Source of the DNA: JAJAZB01 sp964244295
GTDB taxonomy: Bacteria; Bacteroidota; Bacteroidia; Cytophagales; Spirosomataceae
Reading direction: 5' to 3'
Assembly (NCBI GenBank): GCA_964244295.1
Contig: CAXTIG010000001.1
Location: forward strand, 284,847 to 348,846
DNA length: 64,000 bases
This document shows, in pieces, positions 15,561 through 24,776 of this stretch. The stretch's first letter is position 1. Each line of letters starts with the position of its first letter. The position numbers and the translations under genes were made by a program. The notes under the pieces are model-generated. The model was given only the letters and a program-made list of their open reading frames with translations, ran no database searches and was not told the origin of the DNA.

Positions 15561-18500
15561 CTACCCCTCCACCGTCACCACCCAATCATCCTGCTCCACC
15601 ACGCTGCCTTCGGGCAGTACCACCTGGGTCACTTTGCCGGCGGTGGGCGCGGCCACGCTGCTTTCCATTTTCATGGCTTCGATCACGAACAGGGGCTGGT
15701 TTTTCTTCACCACGTCGCCCACTTTCACCTGAATCTTGCTCAAACGACCCTGCAAGGGTGCCCCGATGTCGCCTTTATTTTTGACCTTTTGGTTCTGGAG
15801 TTTGGTGCTTTTAAACTGGTTGTCTTTGATGGAAATCCGCCGGGCCTGGCCGTTGAGGTCGAAGGTGACGGTGCGCAGGCCCGACTCGTCGGGTTCGCCC
15901 ACGTATTGCAAGCGAATCATCACCGTTTTGCCGTCTTCGATCGGCACCAGAATTTCTTCTTCCGGGCGCAGGCCGTAGAAAAACGCGGCGGTCGGCAACG
16001 TGCGCACCTCGCCGAAGCGGTCGACGGCGTGGTAAAATTCCTCGTACACCTTCGGGTACATTTTGTAGCTGAGGTAATCGAGAAACGCCCCCTCGCCGAG
16101 GTAGAGTTCAGCGTTCGGAAACTGGGTTTTGAACGCCTCGAAATCGGCCTCCAGATCGAGCGGGGGCAGCGAATCGTTGGGGCGGCCCTGGATCGGCTGC
16201 TCGCCTTTCAGCACCAGTTTCTGAAATTTTTCGGGAAACCCACCCGTCGGCTGGCCGAGGTAGCCTTTGAAAAAATCCTTCACCGAATCGGGGAAACTCA
16301 GCGACTCGCCCCGCTGCATCACGTCGTCGGCGCTGAGGTTGTTGGAGGTCATGAAAATCGCCATGTCGCCAACGGTTTTCGACGAGGGCGTCACCTTCAC
16401 GATGTCGCCGAACAACTGGTTGGCAACGATGTAGTTTTTCTTGAGCGTCTCGAATTTATCGCCCACGCCGAGGGCGTTGGCCTGTTGGCGGAGGTTGGAA
16501 AACTGCCCGCCGGGCACTTCGTTGTCGTATACCTCGGCGCTGCCCGCCCGCATCCCGCTCTCGAAGGGGTAGTACATTTCGCGCACGTCTTCCCAGTAGG
16601 TCGAGTACTGGTTGAGCCGCTGCAAATCCAGCGGATTTTCGCGCTCGTGGCCCTGCATCATCGCCACGACCGAGTTGAAATTGGGCTGCGCCGTCAGGCC
16701 CGACAGCGCCCCCAGCGAGCAATCGACCACGTCTACGTTGGCTTCGATGGCCTTGAGGTAGGTCGCGGCCTGAATCGAGGAGGTGTCGTGGGTGTGGAGG
16801 TGAACGGGGATGTTGACGACTTTTTTCAACTCGCTCACCAGAATCCCCGCCTGCTGGGGCTTGAGTAGCCCGGCCATGTCCTTGATCGCCAGTATGTGCG
16901 CGCCGAGGTCTTCGAGTTGGCGGGCCATGTCGAGGTAGTACTGGAGCGAAAACTTGTAGGCCGGGTTGTTTTGGTGAAGATGAAAATCGCCGGTATAGCA
17001 AATGGCCGCTTCGGCAATCCCGCCGGTGCGTTCGCGGACGGCTTTGATCGACACTTTCATCGCCTCGATCCAGTTGAGCGAGTCGAAAATCCGGAACACG
17101 TCGATGCCGGTTTCCCAGGATTTTTCGACGAATTTTTCGATCAAATTATCCGGGTACGCCGAGTAGCCCACCGCGTTGCTGCCCCGGAAGAGCATCTGCA
17201 AGAGCATATTCGGCATGGCGGCGCGGAGGTCTTGCAGGCGTTTCCAGGGGCTTTCGTAAAGGAACCGCATCGCCACGTCGAAGGTGGCCCCGCCCCAGAC
17301 TTCCATCGAAAACAACTGCGGAAAATCTTTGGCAAAGCCCTCGGCCACGCGCAGCATGTCGTCGCTCCGCACGCGGGTGGCGAGCAGCGACTGGTGGCCG
17401 TCGCGGAAGGTGGTGTCGGTGTAAAAAATCGGTTTCTGGTCTTTCACCCAGGCGGCAAACGCCTCCGGCCCCATGCGGCTGAGGCGGTCTTTGTTGCCGA
17501 GCGGAAAATCGCTGTACTCGTCGTAGCGCGGCACCTGCGGCACCCGAAACGTGCGGTCGTTTTTCACCTTCACGTCGGGGTTGCCGTTCACAATCACGTT
17601 ACCGAGGTAGTGGAGGAGTTTGGTCGAGCGATCCTTGGGTTTGCGGAAATCGAACAACTCCGGGCTGTGGTCGATAAACTGCACCGTGCAGGCCCCCGCC
17701 TGGAAGGTGGGGTGGGCCAGCACGTTCTGCAAAAACGGAATGTTGGTTTTCACCCCCCGAATCCGAAACTCGACCAGCGCCCGTTCGAGCCGCTGAATGG
17801 CCCCCTTGAACGTCCGCCCCGACGACGACACCTTCACGAGCATCGAATCGAAGTAAGGCGAGATTTTCATGCCGGGGTAGCTGCTGCCTTCGTCGAGGCG
17901 GATGCCGAACCCGGCGGCGTTGCGGTAGGCGATGATGGTGCCGAAGTCAGGCTTGAAGCCGTTGGCGGCGTCTTCGGTGGTGATGCGGCACTGGATGGCG
18001 TAGCCGCTCATTTCCACGTCGTCCTGGCTGGTGAGGTAAATGCCGTTGTCGCTGAGCTTGTAGCCCATCGCGATCAGAATCTGGCTCCGCACGATGTCGA
18101 TGCCGGTGATTTCCTCGGTGATCGTGTGCTCGACCTGCACGCGGGGGTTGACTTCGATGAAAAAGATGTTTTCTTCCTTGTCCACCAGAAATTCCACCGT
18201 GCCCGCGCAGGAATAATTCACCGCCTTGCCGATGGCGACCGCGTAGTCGTAGAGTTTTTGCCGGGTTTCGGGCTTCAGGTTCACCGAGGGCGCGATTTCG
18301 ACCACTTTCTGAAAACGCCGCTGCACCGAGCAATCCCGCTCGAAGAGGTGGAGCAAATTGCCGTGCGTATCGCCGAGCAACTGCACCTCGATGTGCTTGG
18401 GGTTTTCGATGAATTTTTCGATGAACACCGTGTCGTCGCCGAAGGCATTTTTGGCCTCGTTGCGGGCGTCGGTGTAGGACCGCTCGATTTCGTCCACCTC

Positions 18501-19040
18501 GCGCACCACGCGCATCCCCCGCCCGCCGCCGCCCGAAGCCGCCTTGAGCATCACCGGAAAGCCGATTCGCTCGGCTTCGGCCCGCACCTGGTCGGTGTTT
18601 TCAAACTTCACCTTCGAGTCCTGAATCACGGGCAGGCCCGCCGCCACGGCGGTTTGTTTCGCGATCACCTTGTCGCCGAGGGCCTCCATCGCTTCGGGGC
18701 TGGGGCCGACGAAGATGATCCCCTCCTCGCGGCAGCGCCGAGCAAGGGTCGTGTTTTCCGATAAAAACCCGTAGCCGGGGTGAATGGCGTCCGCCTTTTT
18801 CCGCTTGGCGAGTTGAATCAGCCCTTCGATGTCGAGGTAAGGCTTGAGCGGGTCTTCGTCGCGGCCAATCTGGTAGGCTTCGTCGGCTTTGTAGCGGTGG
18901 AGGCTGTACCGGTCTTCGTAGGTGTACACGGCGACGGTCTGGATGCCGAGTTCGGTGGCGGCCCGCATGATGCGGATGGCAATTTCGCCCCGGTTGGCAA
19001 CCAGGAGCCGGTTGATCCGGCGGACATAGGTGGGGGTCAT
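15561..19040 (-). CDS. pyc: Pyruvate carboxylase
   Basis: 1159 aa single-chain, biotin-dependent enzyme that makes oxaloacetate from pyruvate, bicarbonate and ATP (anaplerosis). The order is: biotin carboxylase with ATP-grasp (residues about 8-460; RLLVANRGEIAIRIMRAA, the Gly-rich loop KAASGGGGRGMRVV, FIEVNPRVQVEHT), carboxyltransferase (about 540-810; DTTFRDGHQSLLATR, metal-binding HLHTHDTS), the PYC tetramerisation region, and the biotinyl domain with EAMKMES (Lys about 1124). It is full length, as expected for the family. It stands alone, downstream of a GGTTTTC repeat block. Confidence 0.97.
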   Translation of the reverse strand: MTPTYVRRINRLLVANRGEIAIRIMRAATELGIQTVAVYTYEDRYSLHRYKADEAYQIGRDEDPLKPYLDIEGLIQLAKRKKADAIHPGYGFLSENTTLARRCREEGIIFVGPSPEAMEALGDKVIAKQTAVAAGLPVIQDSKVKFENTDQVRAEAERIGFPVMLKAASGGGGRGMRVVREVDEIERSYTDARNEAKNAFGDDTVFIEKFIENPKHIEVQLLGDTHGNLLHLFERDCSVQRRFQKVVEIAPSVNLKPETRQKLYDYAVAIGKAVNYSCAGTVEFLVDKEENIFFIEVNPRVQVEHTITEEITGIDIVRSQILIAMGYKLSDNGIYLTSQDDVEMSGYAIQCRITTEDAANGFKPDFGTIIAYRNAAGFGIRLDEGSSYPGMKISPYFDSMLVKVSSSGRTFKGAIQRLERALVEFRIRGVKTNIPFLQNVLAHPTFQAGACTVQFIDHSPELFDFRKPKDRSTKLLHYLGNVIVNGNPDVKVKNDRTFRVPQVPRYDEYSDFPLGNKDRLSRMGPEAFAAWVKDQKPIFYTDTTFRDGHQSLLATRVRSDDMLRVAEGFAKDFPQLFSMEVWGGATFDVAMRFLYESPWKRLQDLRAAMPNMLLQMLFRGSNAVGYSAYPDNLIEKFVEKSWETGIDVFRIFDSLNWIEAMKVSIKAVRERTGGIAEAAICYTGDFHLHQNNPAYKFSLQYYLDMARQLEDLGAHILAIKDMAGLLKPQQAGILVSELKKVVNIPVHLHTHDTSSIQAATYLKAIEANVDVVDCSLGALSGLTAQPNFNSVVAMMQGHERENPLDLQRLNQYSTYWEDVREMYYPFESGMRAGSAEVYDNEVPGGQFSNLRQQANALGVGDKFETLKKNYIVANQLFGDIVKVTPSSKTVGDMAIFMTSNNLSADDVMQRGESLSFPDSVKDFFKGYLGQPTGGFPEKFQKLVLKGEQPIQGRPNDSLPPLDLEADFEAFKTQFPNAELYLGEGAFLDYLSYKMYPKVYEEFYHAVDRFGEVRTLPTAAFFYGLRPEEEILVPIEDGKTVMIRLQYVGEPDESGLRTVTFDLNGQARRISIKDNQFKSTKLQNQKVKNKGDIGAPLQGRLSKIQVKVGDVVKKNQPLFVIEAMKMESSVAAPTAGKVTQVVLPEGSVVEQDDWVVTVEG

Positions 19041-19045
19041 AACTC

Positions 19046-19122
19046 AGTTTTCGGTTTTCGGTTTTCGGTTTTCAGTTCAAAGGCATCATAAACTGAAAAC
19101 CGAAAACTGGAAACTGAAAACT
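19046..19122. repeat. GGTTTTC heptad inverted repeat
   Basis: The left arm (19052-19077) is four tandem GGTTTTC-type heptads ending in CAGTT. The right arm (19093-19122) is the complementary AACTGAAAACCGAAAAC series. The loop is AAAGGCATCATAA-like. It begins just upstream of the pyc start codon (19038-19040), within its leader. Confidence 0.82.
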
Positions 19123-19396
19123 TTTTGCTCGCAAAGATTGCGAATCGCGGAAAAAGTTGGGGAAATGATTGAGAAAACAGCCAGAAAATTTGGTAATTCT
19201 TTGAAAGATCAAAACCTGACCGGGTTCGATGCTACGCCACCAATCAGAAAACCGGTTTGGATGAGCATCGCTAATTTTTGTAGGTAATCGTTGAACCGCT
19301 ACCGGCCACTGCCACACGCAGATTAGGTTTTCCACCCACTCAGAATCCGTTTTTGGCCTTTAATCGAAAAAACGGGAGTAACTTCGGGTACGCGCC
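19123..19396. other. Gene-free stretch between pyc and the 19438 gene
   Basis: About 270 bases of moderate AT content with no convincing coding sequence. Short open frames here lack a codon pattern like the neighbours. It presumably carries the pyc promoter on the minus strand, but no clean TAnnTTTG/TTG pair was found. Confidence 0.5.
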
Positions 19397-19404
19397 TACC
19401 TTTG
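19397..19404 (+). promoter_or_regulatory. TAnnTTTG box before the 19438 gene
   Basis: TACCTTTG, identical to the groES -7 element, lies 33 bases before the ATG. No TTG is present at the usual -33 spacing. Confidence 0.5.
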
Positions 19405-19437
19405 GCGGCAACAAACCATACCCAAACTAATTTCGGA

Positions 19438-20166
19438 ATGAAAACCCAAAAACTTCTGGCCGCTTCCCTGGCCGTGCTGATCTCGGCCAGCGCCTTCGCC
19501 CAAACCGCCGACGAAATTCTAGCCAAACACATCGCTGCACGCGGCGGAGCCGACAAATTAAAAGGCATCCAGTCCATCGTCACCGAAAGTTCGATTTCTA
19601 CTCAATTCGGTGAAATCCCCCTGACGCAGACCATCGTTTCGGGCAAAGGGTTTCGCAATGAGATGAACATCATGGGTAACTCGATGCTACTGGTATTGGA
19701 CGGAGCCAACGGGTGGATGATCGCCCCCGCTCAGATGGGCGGAACCGGCGAACCTCAGGACATTCCCGCCGAAATGGTGAAAGGCCAAGGCGGTACGCTC
19801 ACGCCCGGCGGGCCACTACTCAGCTACAAGGAAGACGGCGCAAAAGTGGAACTGGCGAGCAATGATAAAGTCAACGGCAAGGATGCGTTTCACGTCGTGA
19901 TGACCCCCACAACGGGGCCTAAGGTGGATTACTGGTTCGATGCGGCTTCGCTGATGAACGTCAAAACCCGCGTAACGGCCCAGGCCAACGGCCAGGAAGT
20001 AACCCAGGAAATGGTCTTTTCGGATTTCAAAGACGTAGACGGGATCAAATTTCCCCACACGATGGAAACCGAAAACCCCCAGGCCGGAGCCATGACCATG
20101 ACCACCAACAAAATCACCCTCAACGGCAAGGTGGACGAAAGCGTTTTCAAAAAACCGGCGAAGTAA
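19438..20166 (+). CDS. Exported LolA-like (lipoprotein-sorting-type) protein
   Basis: 242 aa from the ATG at 19438, with a clear signal peptide (MKTQKLLAASLAVLISASAFAQ). The mature start ADEILAKHIAARGGADKLKGIQSIV is the usual N-terminus of periplasmic proteins annotated as outer-membrane lipoprotein-sorting-like. The rest alternates beta strands (QTIVSGKGFRNEMNIMG, DYWFDAASLMNVKTR, DFKDVDGIKFPHTME), compatible with the half-open LolA/LolB barrel. It may carry lipids or act as an accessory of an exporter. It is not the canonical LolA. Single gene with terminator. Confidence 0.72.
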   Translation: MKTQKLLAASLAVLISASAFAQTADEILAKHIAARGGADKLKGIQSIVTESSISTQFGEIPLTQTIVSGKGFRNEMNIMGNSMLLVLDGANGWMIAPAQMGGTGEPQDIPAEMVKGQGGTLTPGGPLLSYKEDGAKVELASNDKVNGKDAFHVVMTPTTGPKVDYWFDAASLMNVKTRVTAQANGQEVTQEMVFSDFKDVDGIKFPHTMETENPQAGAMTMTTNKITLNGKVDESVFKKPAK

Positions 20167-20194
20167 ACCCGATGCTGATTCCATTTTTGTAGAA

Positions 20195-20226
20195 AGCCGT
20201 CCCGGGTCATCGGGGCGGCTTTTTTC
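20195..20226 (+). terminator. Rho-independent terminator after the LolA-like gene
   Basis: AGCCGTCCCG / CGGGGCGGCT stem (one G-T pair) with a 6-base loop, followed by TTTTTT. Confidence 0.85.
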
Positions 20227-20288
20227 GTGCCCGTCTGCAAGCAAACCCGGCATTGGGCCGTTACTTTGGCAACTCCTTCCCTTTTTTC

Positions 20289-21755
20289 ATGCGAAAACTT
20301 CTTGGTCTGCTGACGCTGGTGAGCCTGAATGCGTCGGCGCAAAATTTCTTCGGCATCTCGACCGGCAACGCCGCCGGCACCCACGGGCTGTACCTCAACC
20401 CGGCCTCGATTGCCGACTCGCGCCATAAATTTTACTTCAACCTCGGCGCGGCCACGCTCCACGTCAACAACAATTACGCGACCTGGAACGCCCCGTTTTC
20501 GTTGTTACGCGCCGTAACGGGCCGGGTTCCATCCGAATGGAAAAACGAGGACGGCAGCGTGAATTTTCAGCCGTATAATTTTCGGGAAAAACTCGACGGC
20601 AAACCCAAAAACGGCACCCTCTGGGCCGAAGTACGCGGGCCGTCGGCGATGGTGAGCTTCGGCAGCCGCACCTCGCTGGCCCTGACGACCCGGCTGCGGG
20701 CAGCGGCGCAGGTGACGGGGGCGAGCGAAAGTTTTTTGAATTTGATTCGAGACGGATTCAATGAGTCGAACCTTTGGAACATCACCAACGTCGACAACCG
20801 CTTTACGCTTAACGCCAATCTGTACGGCGAAATCGGGGCCTCGCTGGCGCAGGTCGTCACCCCGCTGGAGTCGACGCATTTTCTGAAAATTGGCGGGACG
20901 TTGAAATACCTCTCTGGATTTTACAGTGGGCATTTCATCAACCGGGGCCTGAGCTACCGCGTCACGCCCGACCCACTCAAACCCAGCCAGGGCCAGCTTT
21001 TGGTGCAAACAATCGATGCCGAATTCGGCTATTCCACCCAGACCCCGCTCGACGGCGGGTTTACGATTGGCAAATTTCTGGGTAGTAAAATTCCCGGCCA
21101 CGGCTGGGGCTACGACCTGGGCCTGGTGTACGAATACCGCCCCTGGATCGACGAGTATACCGCTGGCGGCACCTACGACGTGGAAGAAGACAAGTACCGC
21201 TTCCGAATCGGCGTAGCCCTGCTCGACGTGGGCAGCATCCGCTACGACGACCCCAGCAACGTGCGTGGCTATTCGGTGCAGCGGACGAACAAACGATTTT
21301 CCGAAAAAGACTTTGACGACGTAAGCGGCAGCGATGAACTGGTGGCAGTTTTGGAAAAAAAGCTGGAGCTAAAGCCCTTGGAAGCAAAGACCTCCTTCAC
21401 GGTGGGCCTACCCACTTCCCTGAGCCTGAACCTCGACTGGAGGCTGGGTAATGAATTTTACGTCAATGTCGCCTACCTCCGGGACCTCCACGCCGCCACC
21501 GACATCGCCGTGCGCCAACCCAGCGTACTGGCCATCACGCCCCGACTGACCGCCGAGGGGTTTCTCGAATTAGCGCTCCCGCTGGTGTTCATTAACGGCG
21601 CTTTCTCACCGGGGTTAGCGCTGAAACTCGGACCGGTTTTCGCGGGCACCGACAATCTGGTGGGTGTCTTCGGCTCCACTAAAACCATCCGTCCCCAGGG
21701 CACTGACGTTTACGTTGGGGTGGTGATTCCGATTTTGAGGAATAACAGGAAGTAA
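20289..21755 (+). CDS. DUF5723-family outer membrane protein
   Basis: 488 aa from the ATG at 20289, with signal peptide MRKLLGLLTLVSLNASAQ. The start of the mature protein, NAAGTHGLYLNPASIADSRHKFYFNLGAA, is the pattern of DUF5723 proteins, which are predicted FadL/PorV-like beta-barrels in Bacteroidota. Strands of alternating hydrophobics and Gly/Tyr turns continue to the end, including a late TAEGFLELALPLVFINGAF. The function is unknown. A TTACTTTG near-match to the -7 box lies at 20261-20268. The gene stands alone and is followed by a dispersed palindrome. Confidence 0.75.
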   Translation: MRKLLGLLTLVSLNASAQNFFGISTGNAAGTHGLYLNPASIADSRHKFYFNLGAATLHVNNNYATWNAPFSLLRAVTGRVPSEWKNEDGSVNFQPYNFREKLDGKPKNGTLWAEVRGPSAMVSFGSRTSLALTTRLRAAAQVTGASESFLNLIRDGFNESNLWNITNVDNRFTLNANLYGEIGASLAQVVTPLESTHFLKIGGTLKYLSGFYSGHFINRGLSYRVTPDPLKPSQGQLLVQTIDAEFGYSTQTPLDGGFTIGKFLGSKIPGHGWGYDLGLVYEYRPWIDEYTAGGTYDVEEDKYRFRIGVALLDVGSIRYDDPSNVRGYSVQRTNKRFSEKDFDDVSGSDELVAVLEKKLELKPLEAKTSFTVGLPTSLSLNLDWRLGNEFYVNVAYLRDLHAATDIAVRQPSVLAITPRLTAEGFLELALPLVFINGAFSPGLALKLGPVFAGTDNLVGVFGSTKTIRPQGTDVYVGVVIPILRNNRK

Positions 21756-21763
21756 TTCCTGGC

Positions 21764-21883
21764 TGTCATCCTGAGCTTGCGAAGGATCTCGTTGGACTAC
21801 CGGATAGGTTGAGGTTAGCTACCGCTGGGCCACCGGTCAAAGCCCGCCGTCCCAACGAGATCCTTCGCAAGCTCAGGATGACA
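21764..21883. repeat. Dispersed palindrome, 32-bp perfect arms (GTCATCCTGAGCTTGC type)
   Basis: Left arm 21764-21795 and right arm 21852-21883 are exact complements, beginning TGTCATCCTGAGCTTGCGAA, with a 56-base loop. It lies between two convergent genes. The arm belongs to a well-known word (GTCATCCTGAG...GAAGGATCT) that recurs across many bacterial phyla. Its loop differs from those at 23.6 and 61.8 kb. Confidence 0.88.
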
Positions 21884-21906
21884 ACCTTCTCCTCGCCCCT
21901 GACTAC

Positions 21907-23559
21907 TCACTCCTTCGCTTCCACGTGCTCCCCATCGTACTTCACGCCGAGGTAGTCGAGGCGGCGGAAATGGACTTTCAGGCGGGCGACGAAATCGTCG
22001 AACGTGCAGCAATCCTTCGGCGACCACACCACTTCGGCCACGGCGCAGGCGCGGGGGTAGGTCATGTATTCGGCCTGGGCGGGCGTGGCGATGTACTCCG
22101 ACCAAATGTTGGCCTGGGCACCCCGGATGTATTTCGCTTCGTCGGGCTTTAGTTCGGGCGGAATGGGTTCGTAGCCGTACACCTTCCGCAGTGGCAGGTA
22201 CCCACCGATGGCCGGAGGACTGGTTTGGGGGTCGCCCTGGTAGTAATCGAGGTAGAAAAACGTACTCGGCGTCATGATCACGTCGTGCTTCTGCCGGGCG
22301 GCTTCGATGCCGCCTTTGATGCCCCGCCAACTCATCACGGTGGCGTTGGGCGAAAGCCCCCCTTCCAGAATTTCATCCCAACCAATCAGCCTCCGGCCCT
22401 TCGCGGTGATGAATTTATCAATCCGGCGGATGAAGTAGCTCTGCAATTCGTGCTCGTCTTTCAAGCCTTCTTTTTTCATCAAATCCTGGCAAAACTGGCT
22501 TTCCCGCCAGGTTTTCTTCGGGCATTCGTCGCCGCCGATGTGAATGTATTCGCCCGGAAACAGCGCCATCACTTCGGTCAGCACGTTTTCGAGAAACTGA
22601 AAGGTTTGTTCGCGGGGCAGGAACACGTCGTCCATCACGCCCCAGGTCGTGGCCGGACGGTAGCGTTTGTCGGGGTTGGCTCCCAGTTCGGGGTAAGCCG
22701 CCAGCGCCGCGAGGGCGTGGCCGGGCATTTCGATTTCCGGCACAATCGTCACGAATTTCGACTGGGCGTAGCGCACCACCTCCCGGATCTCGTCCTGGGT
22801 GTAAAATCCGCCGTAGGGTTTGCGGTCGTACTTGCCGGTGTAGGCGGTATTTCCGCGTGAAGCGTGGCCGAGGATGGTCGAGTCGCGGCGGGAACCGACC
22901 TGGGTGAGGCGCGGGTATTTTTTGATTTCAATCCGCCAGCCCTGGTCGTCGGTCAGGTGCCAGTGGAAGGTATTCATCTTGTGCAGGGCCAGCAGGTCGA
23001 TGTATTTTTTGACGAACGCCACCGGAAAAAAATGCCGCCCCACGTCGAGCATCAGCCCCCGGTAGCCGAAACGAGGCTGGTCTTCGATCTGCACGCAGGG
23101 GGCCGTCCAATCCACTTTTTTTAGTTCCGGGCTAAAAGCCTCGGCGGGCAAGAGTTGCAACAGCGTCTGGGTTGCGTAAAAATACCCTTTCGGCGAAGCC
23201 GCCACGATGCCGATGCGGTCGGGTTCGATGGTGAGGCGGTAGTCTTCCAGGCCCATTTTGCCGGGGGCCGCCTCGATGAAGAACACGTGCCCGCCCTTGG
23301 GAATGGCGGTAGAATTGGCGCTGAAGTACTCCAACGGCAGGCCCGATGCTTTTCGCAGTTGGGCGGCGAAGCCCTCCACGACCGGCTTCAGGCCGGCATC
23401 GGCATGAGGCCAGATCAGGCGGGTGGTTTTGGTGAATTGAAACTGGCCTTCTTTCGGAACGAGTTTGCTGGGCAGGGGAAGGAGGGGGTAGCGGGTTTGG
23501 GCCGTCAGAAAGAGGGGGAAGAGCAGAAACAGGAAAAGCAGGGGTAGCGGTTTTTTCAT
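21907..23559 (-). CDS. Beta-N-acetylhexosaminidase, GH20
   Basis: 550 aa exported glycosidase. The start at 23559 gives signal peptide MKKPLPLLFLFLLFPLFLTAQ. An upstream in-frame start would place extra residues before the signal. The GH20b N-domain (about 25-150) precedes the catalytic TIM barrel (FGYRGLMLDVGRHFFPVAF, KMNTFHWHLTDDQGWRIEIK, EIEMPGHALAALAAYPEL). The catalytic Asp-Glu pair lies in YIHIGGDECPKKTW, and substrate-binding Trp residues in MSWRGIKGG. It removes terminal GlcNAc/GalNAc from glycans, chitin fragments or peptidoglycan pieces in the periplasm or at the surface. It is single and convergent with the DUF5723 gene. Confidence 0.94.
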   Translation of the reverse strand: MKKPLPLLFLFLLFPLFLTAQTRYPLLPLPSKLVPKEGQFQFTKTTRLIWPHADAGLKPVVEGFAAQLRKASGLPLEYFSANSTAIPKGGHVFFIEAAPGKMGLEDYRLTIEPDRIGIVAASPKGYFYATQTLLQLLPAEAFSPELKKVDWTAPCVQIEDQPRFGYRGLMLDVGRHFFPVAFVKKYIDLLALHKMNTFHWHLTDDQGWRIEIKKYPRLTQVGSRRDSTILGHASRGNTAYTGKYDRKPYGGFYTQDEIREVVRYAQSKFVTIVPEIEMPGHALAALAAYPELGANPDKRYRPATTWGVMDDVFLPREQTFQFLENVLTEVMALFPGEYIHIGGDECPKKTWRESQFCQDLMKKEGLKDEHELQSYFIRRIDKFITAKGRRLIGWDEILEGGLSPNATVMSWRGIKGGIEAARQKHDVIMTPSTFFYLDYYQGDPQTSPPAIGGYLPLRKVYGYEPIPPELKPDEAKYIRGAQANIWSEYIATPAQAEYMTYPRACAVAEVVWSPKDCCTFDDFVARLKVHFRRLDYLGVKYDGEHVEAKE

Positions 23560-23600
23560 GGATAGGTGTTGTGATTTGTTGCTTAAGTAGATGATTAATA

Positions 23601-23739
23601 CCGGCAGTTTTGGGGGTGTTGTCATCCCGACGAAGGAGGGATCTCGTCAGTCTGCCGGACCTCTTGCCGGTTGTCGAGTATTCGGTACCCCAACGAGATC
23701 CCTCCTTCGTCGGGATGACAACACCCCCAAAACTGCCGG
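23601..23739. repeat. Dispersed palindrome, 47-bp perfect arms (CCCGACGAAGGAGGGATC type)
   Basis: Left arm 23601-23647 is the exact reverse complement of right arm 23693-23739. The core word is CCCGACGAAGGAGGGATCTC. The 45-base loop contains TTGCCGGTTGTCGAGT, which resembles the loop of the palindrome at 61813-61957. It lies between the GH20 gene and mtgA. Confidence 0.93.
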
Positions 23740-23817
23740 GGTACCTACCGTTACGTACTTAAAAATTTGGCGTTTGTTTGTGAGGGAAACGCCGGGGCTG
23801 TTACCCTGAGTTTGGTA

Positions 23818-24624
23818 TCAAAGCCCCGCCAAGTACCCCCGCCCCAACCCGCGCATTTGCCGACTGATGAAGGCCGTCCGGCGCTGGACGTAGCCCGAAG
23901 GCCGGGCCAGCAGAAAGCGGTTCGGGCTGGGCAGCACCGCCGCCATGCGGGCGGCTTCGGGGCGGCTGAGGATGCTGGCCGGGTGCCCGTAAAACCGCTG
24001 CGAGGCGGCTTCGGCCCCGAAGGTCATCGGGCCGGTTTCGGCCACGTTGAGGTACACTTCGAGGATGCGTTTTTTGCCCCAGATGGTTTCGATGAGAAGC
24101 GTAAACCAGGCCTCCAGCCCCTTGCGGAAGTAGCTGCGCCCCTGCCAGAGAAACACGTTTTTGGCCACCTGCTGGCTGATCGTACTCGCGCCCTTGATCC
24201 GTTTGCCGCGCATGTTGTACTCAAGAGCCTGTCCCATTGCGTCGAAATCAAAGCCGTAGTGGGCCGGAAAGCGCTGGTCTTCGGCGGCCACGAAGGCCAG
24301 CGGGGCTTGCCAGGAAAGTTCATCGAGCGAAGTCCAGTCGTAGTGAAGTTCCGAATCGGTTCCGGCGGATAGGGCGCTGATTTTCCGGTCGAGCATGGTG
24401 GGCGTTACCAGCACGGGTACCCACTTTAACAGGATGACGCTTCCTATCGTGCTGATCACAAACCAAAGTAGCACCCGCGATGCCACCAACCAGACCCAGC
24501 CCTTCAGCGAACGCTTCCGACCCGGGACGACGGGCGGCGACGGGACGAAACGGTTCGGACGCGGCGAAGTCGAACGGGGCGACACCGCCGGAACCGGACG
24601 GGTACGAGGTTGGTTTTTCGACAT
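23818..24624 (-). CDS. mtgA: Monofunctional biosynthetic peptidoglycan transglycosylase
   Basis: 268 aa GT51 enzyme that polymerises lipid II into glycan strands. A basic, proline-rich cytoplasmic tail (1-40) leads to one transmembrane anchor (about 46-68, VWLVASRVLLWFVISTIGS). The GT51 motifs follow: AAEDQRFPAHYGFD with the catalytic Glu, GASTISQQVAKN, RKGLEAWFTLLIE with the second-Glu region, and KRILEVYLNVAE. There is no transpeptidase domain. It is divergent from the cysteine desulfurase gene. Confidence 0.94.
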   Translation of the reverse strand: MSKNQPRTRPVPAVSPRSTSPRPNRFVPSPPVVPGRKRSLKGWVWLVASRVLLWFVISTIGSVILLKWVPVLVTPTMLDRKISALSAGTDSELHYDWTSLDELSWQAPLAFVAAEDQRFPAHYGFDFDAMGQALEYNMRGKRIKGASTISQQVAKNVFLWQGRSYFRKGLEAWFTLLIETIWGKKRILEVYLNVAETGPMTFGAEAASQRFYGHPASILSRPEAARMAAVLPSPNRFLLARPSGYVQRRTAFISRQMRGLGRGYLAGL

Positions 24625-24776
24625 GAAGGGGGCAATGCAGGAAGCAAAAATAAGAATTCTCCTCGCTTGCGGCGGGTTCGTTTTCGCCGCCGTCCCTCAA
24701 TTTCGTAGTTTTACGCGGCTTTTCGCTTGATGCTCAACGCAACAGCCGGTTTCGTATTTTATTTTCTCCTTCGCCC

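Noticed and set aside
16896..18764. Long open frame (622 codons) opposite pyruvate carboxylase
   Set aside because: Antisense to a perfectly conserved enzyme; His/Val/Glu/Arg-rich composition is typical of complementary frames in GC-rich DNA, with no family motif.
19030..19287. 85-codon frame over the GGTTTTC repeat
   Set aside because: First third is translated repeat (FSVFGFRFSV); the rest has no support.
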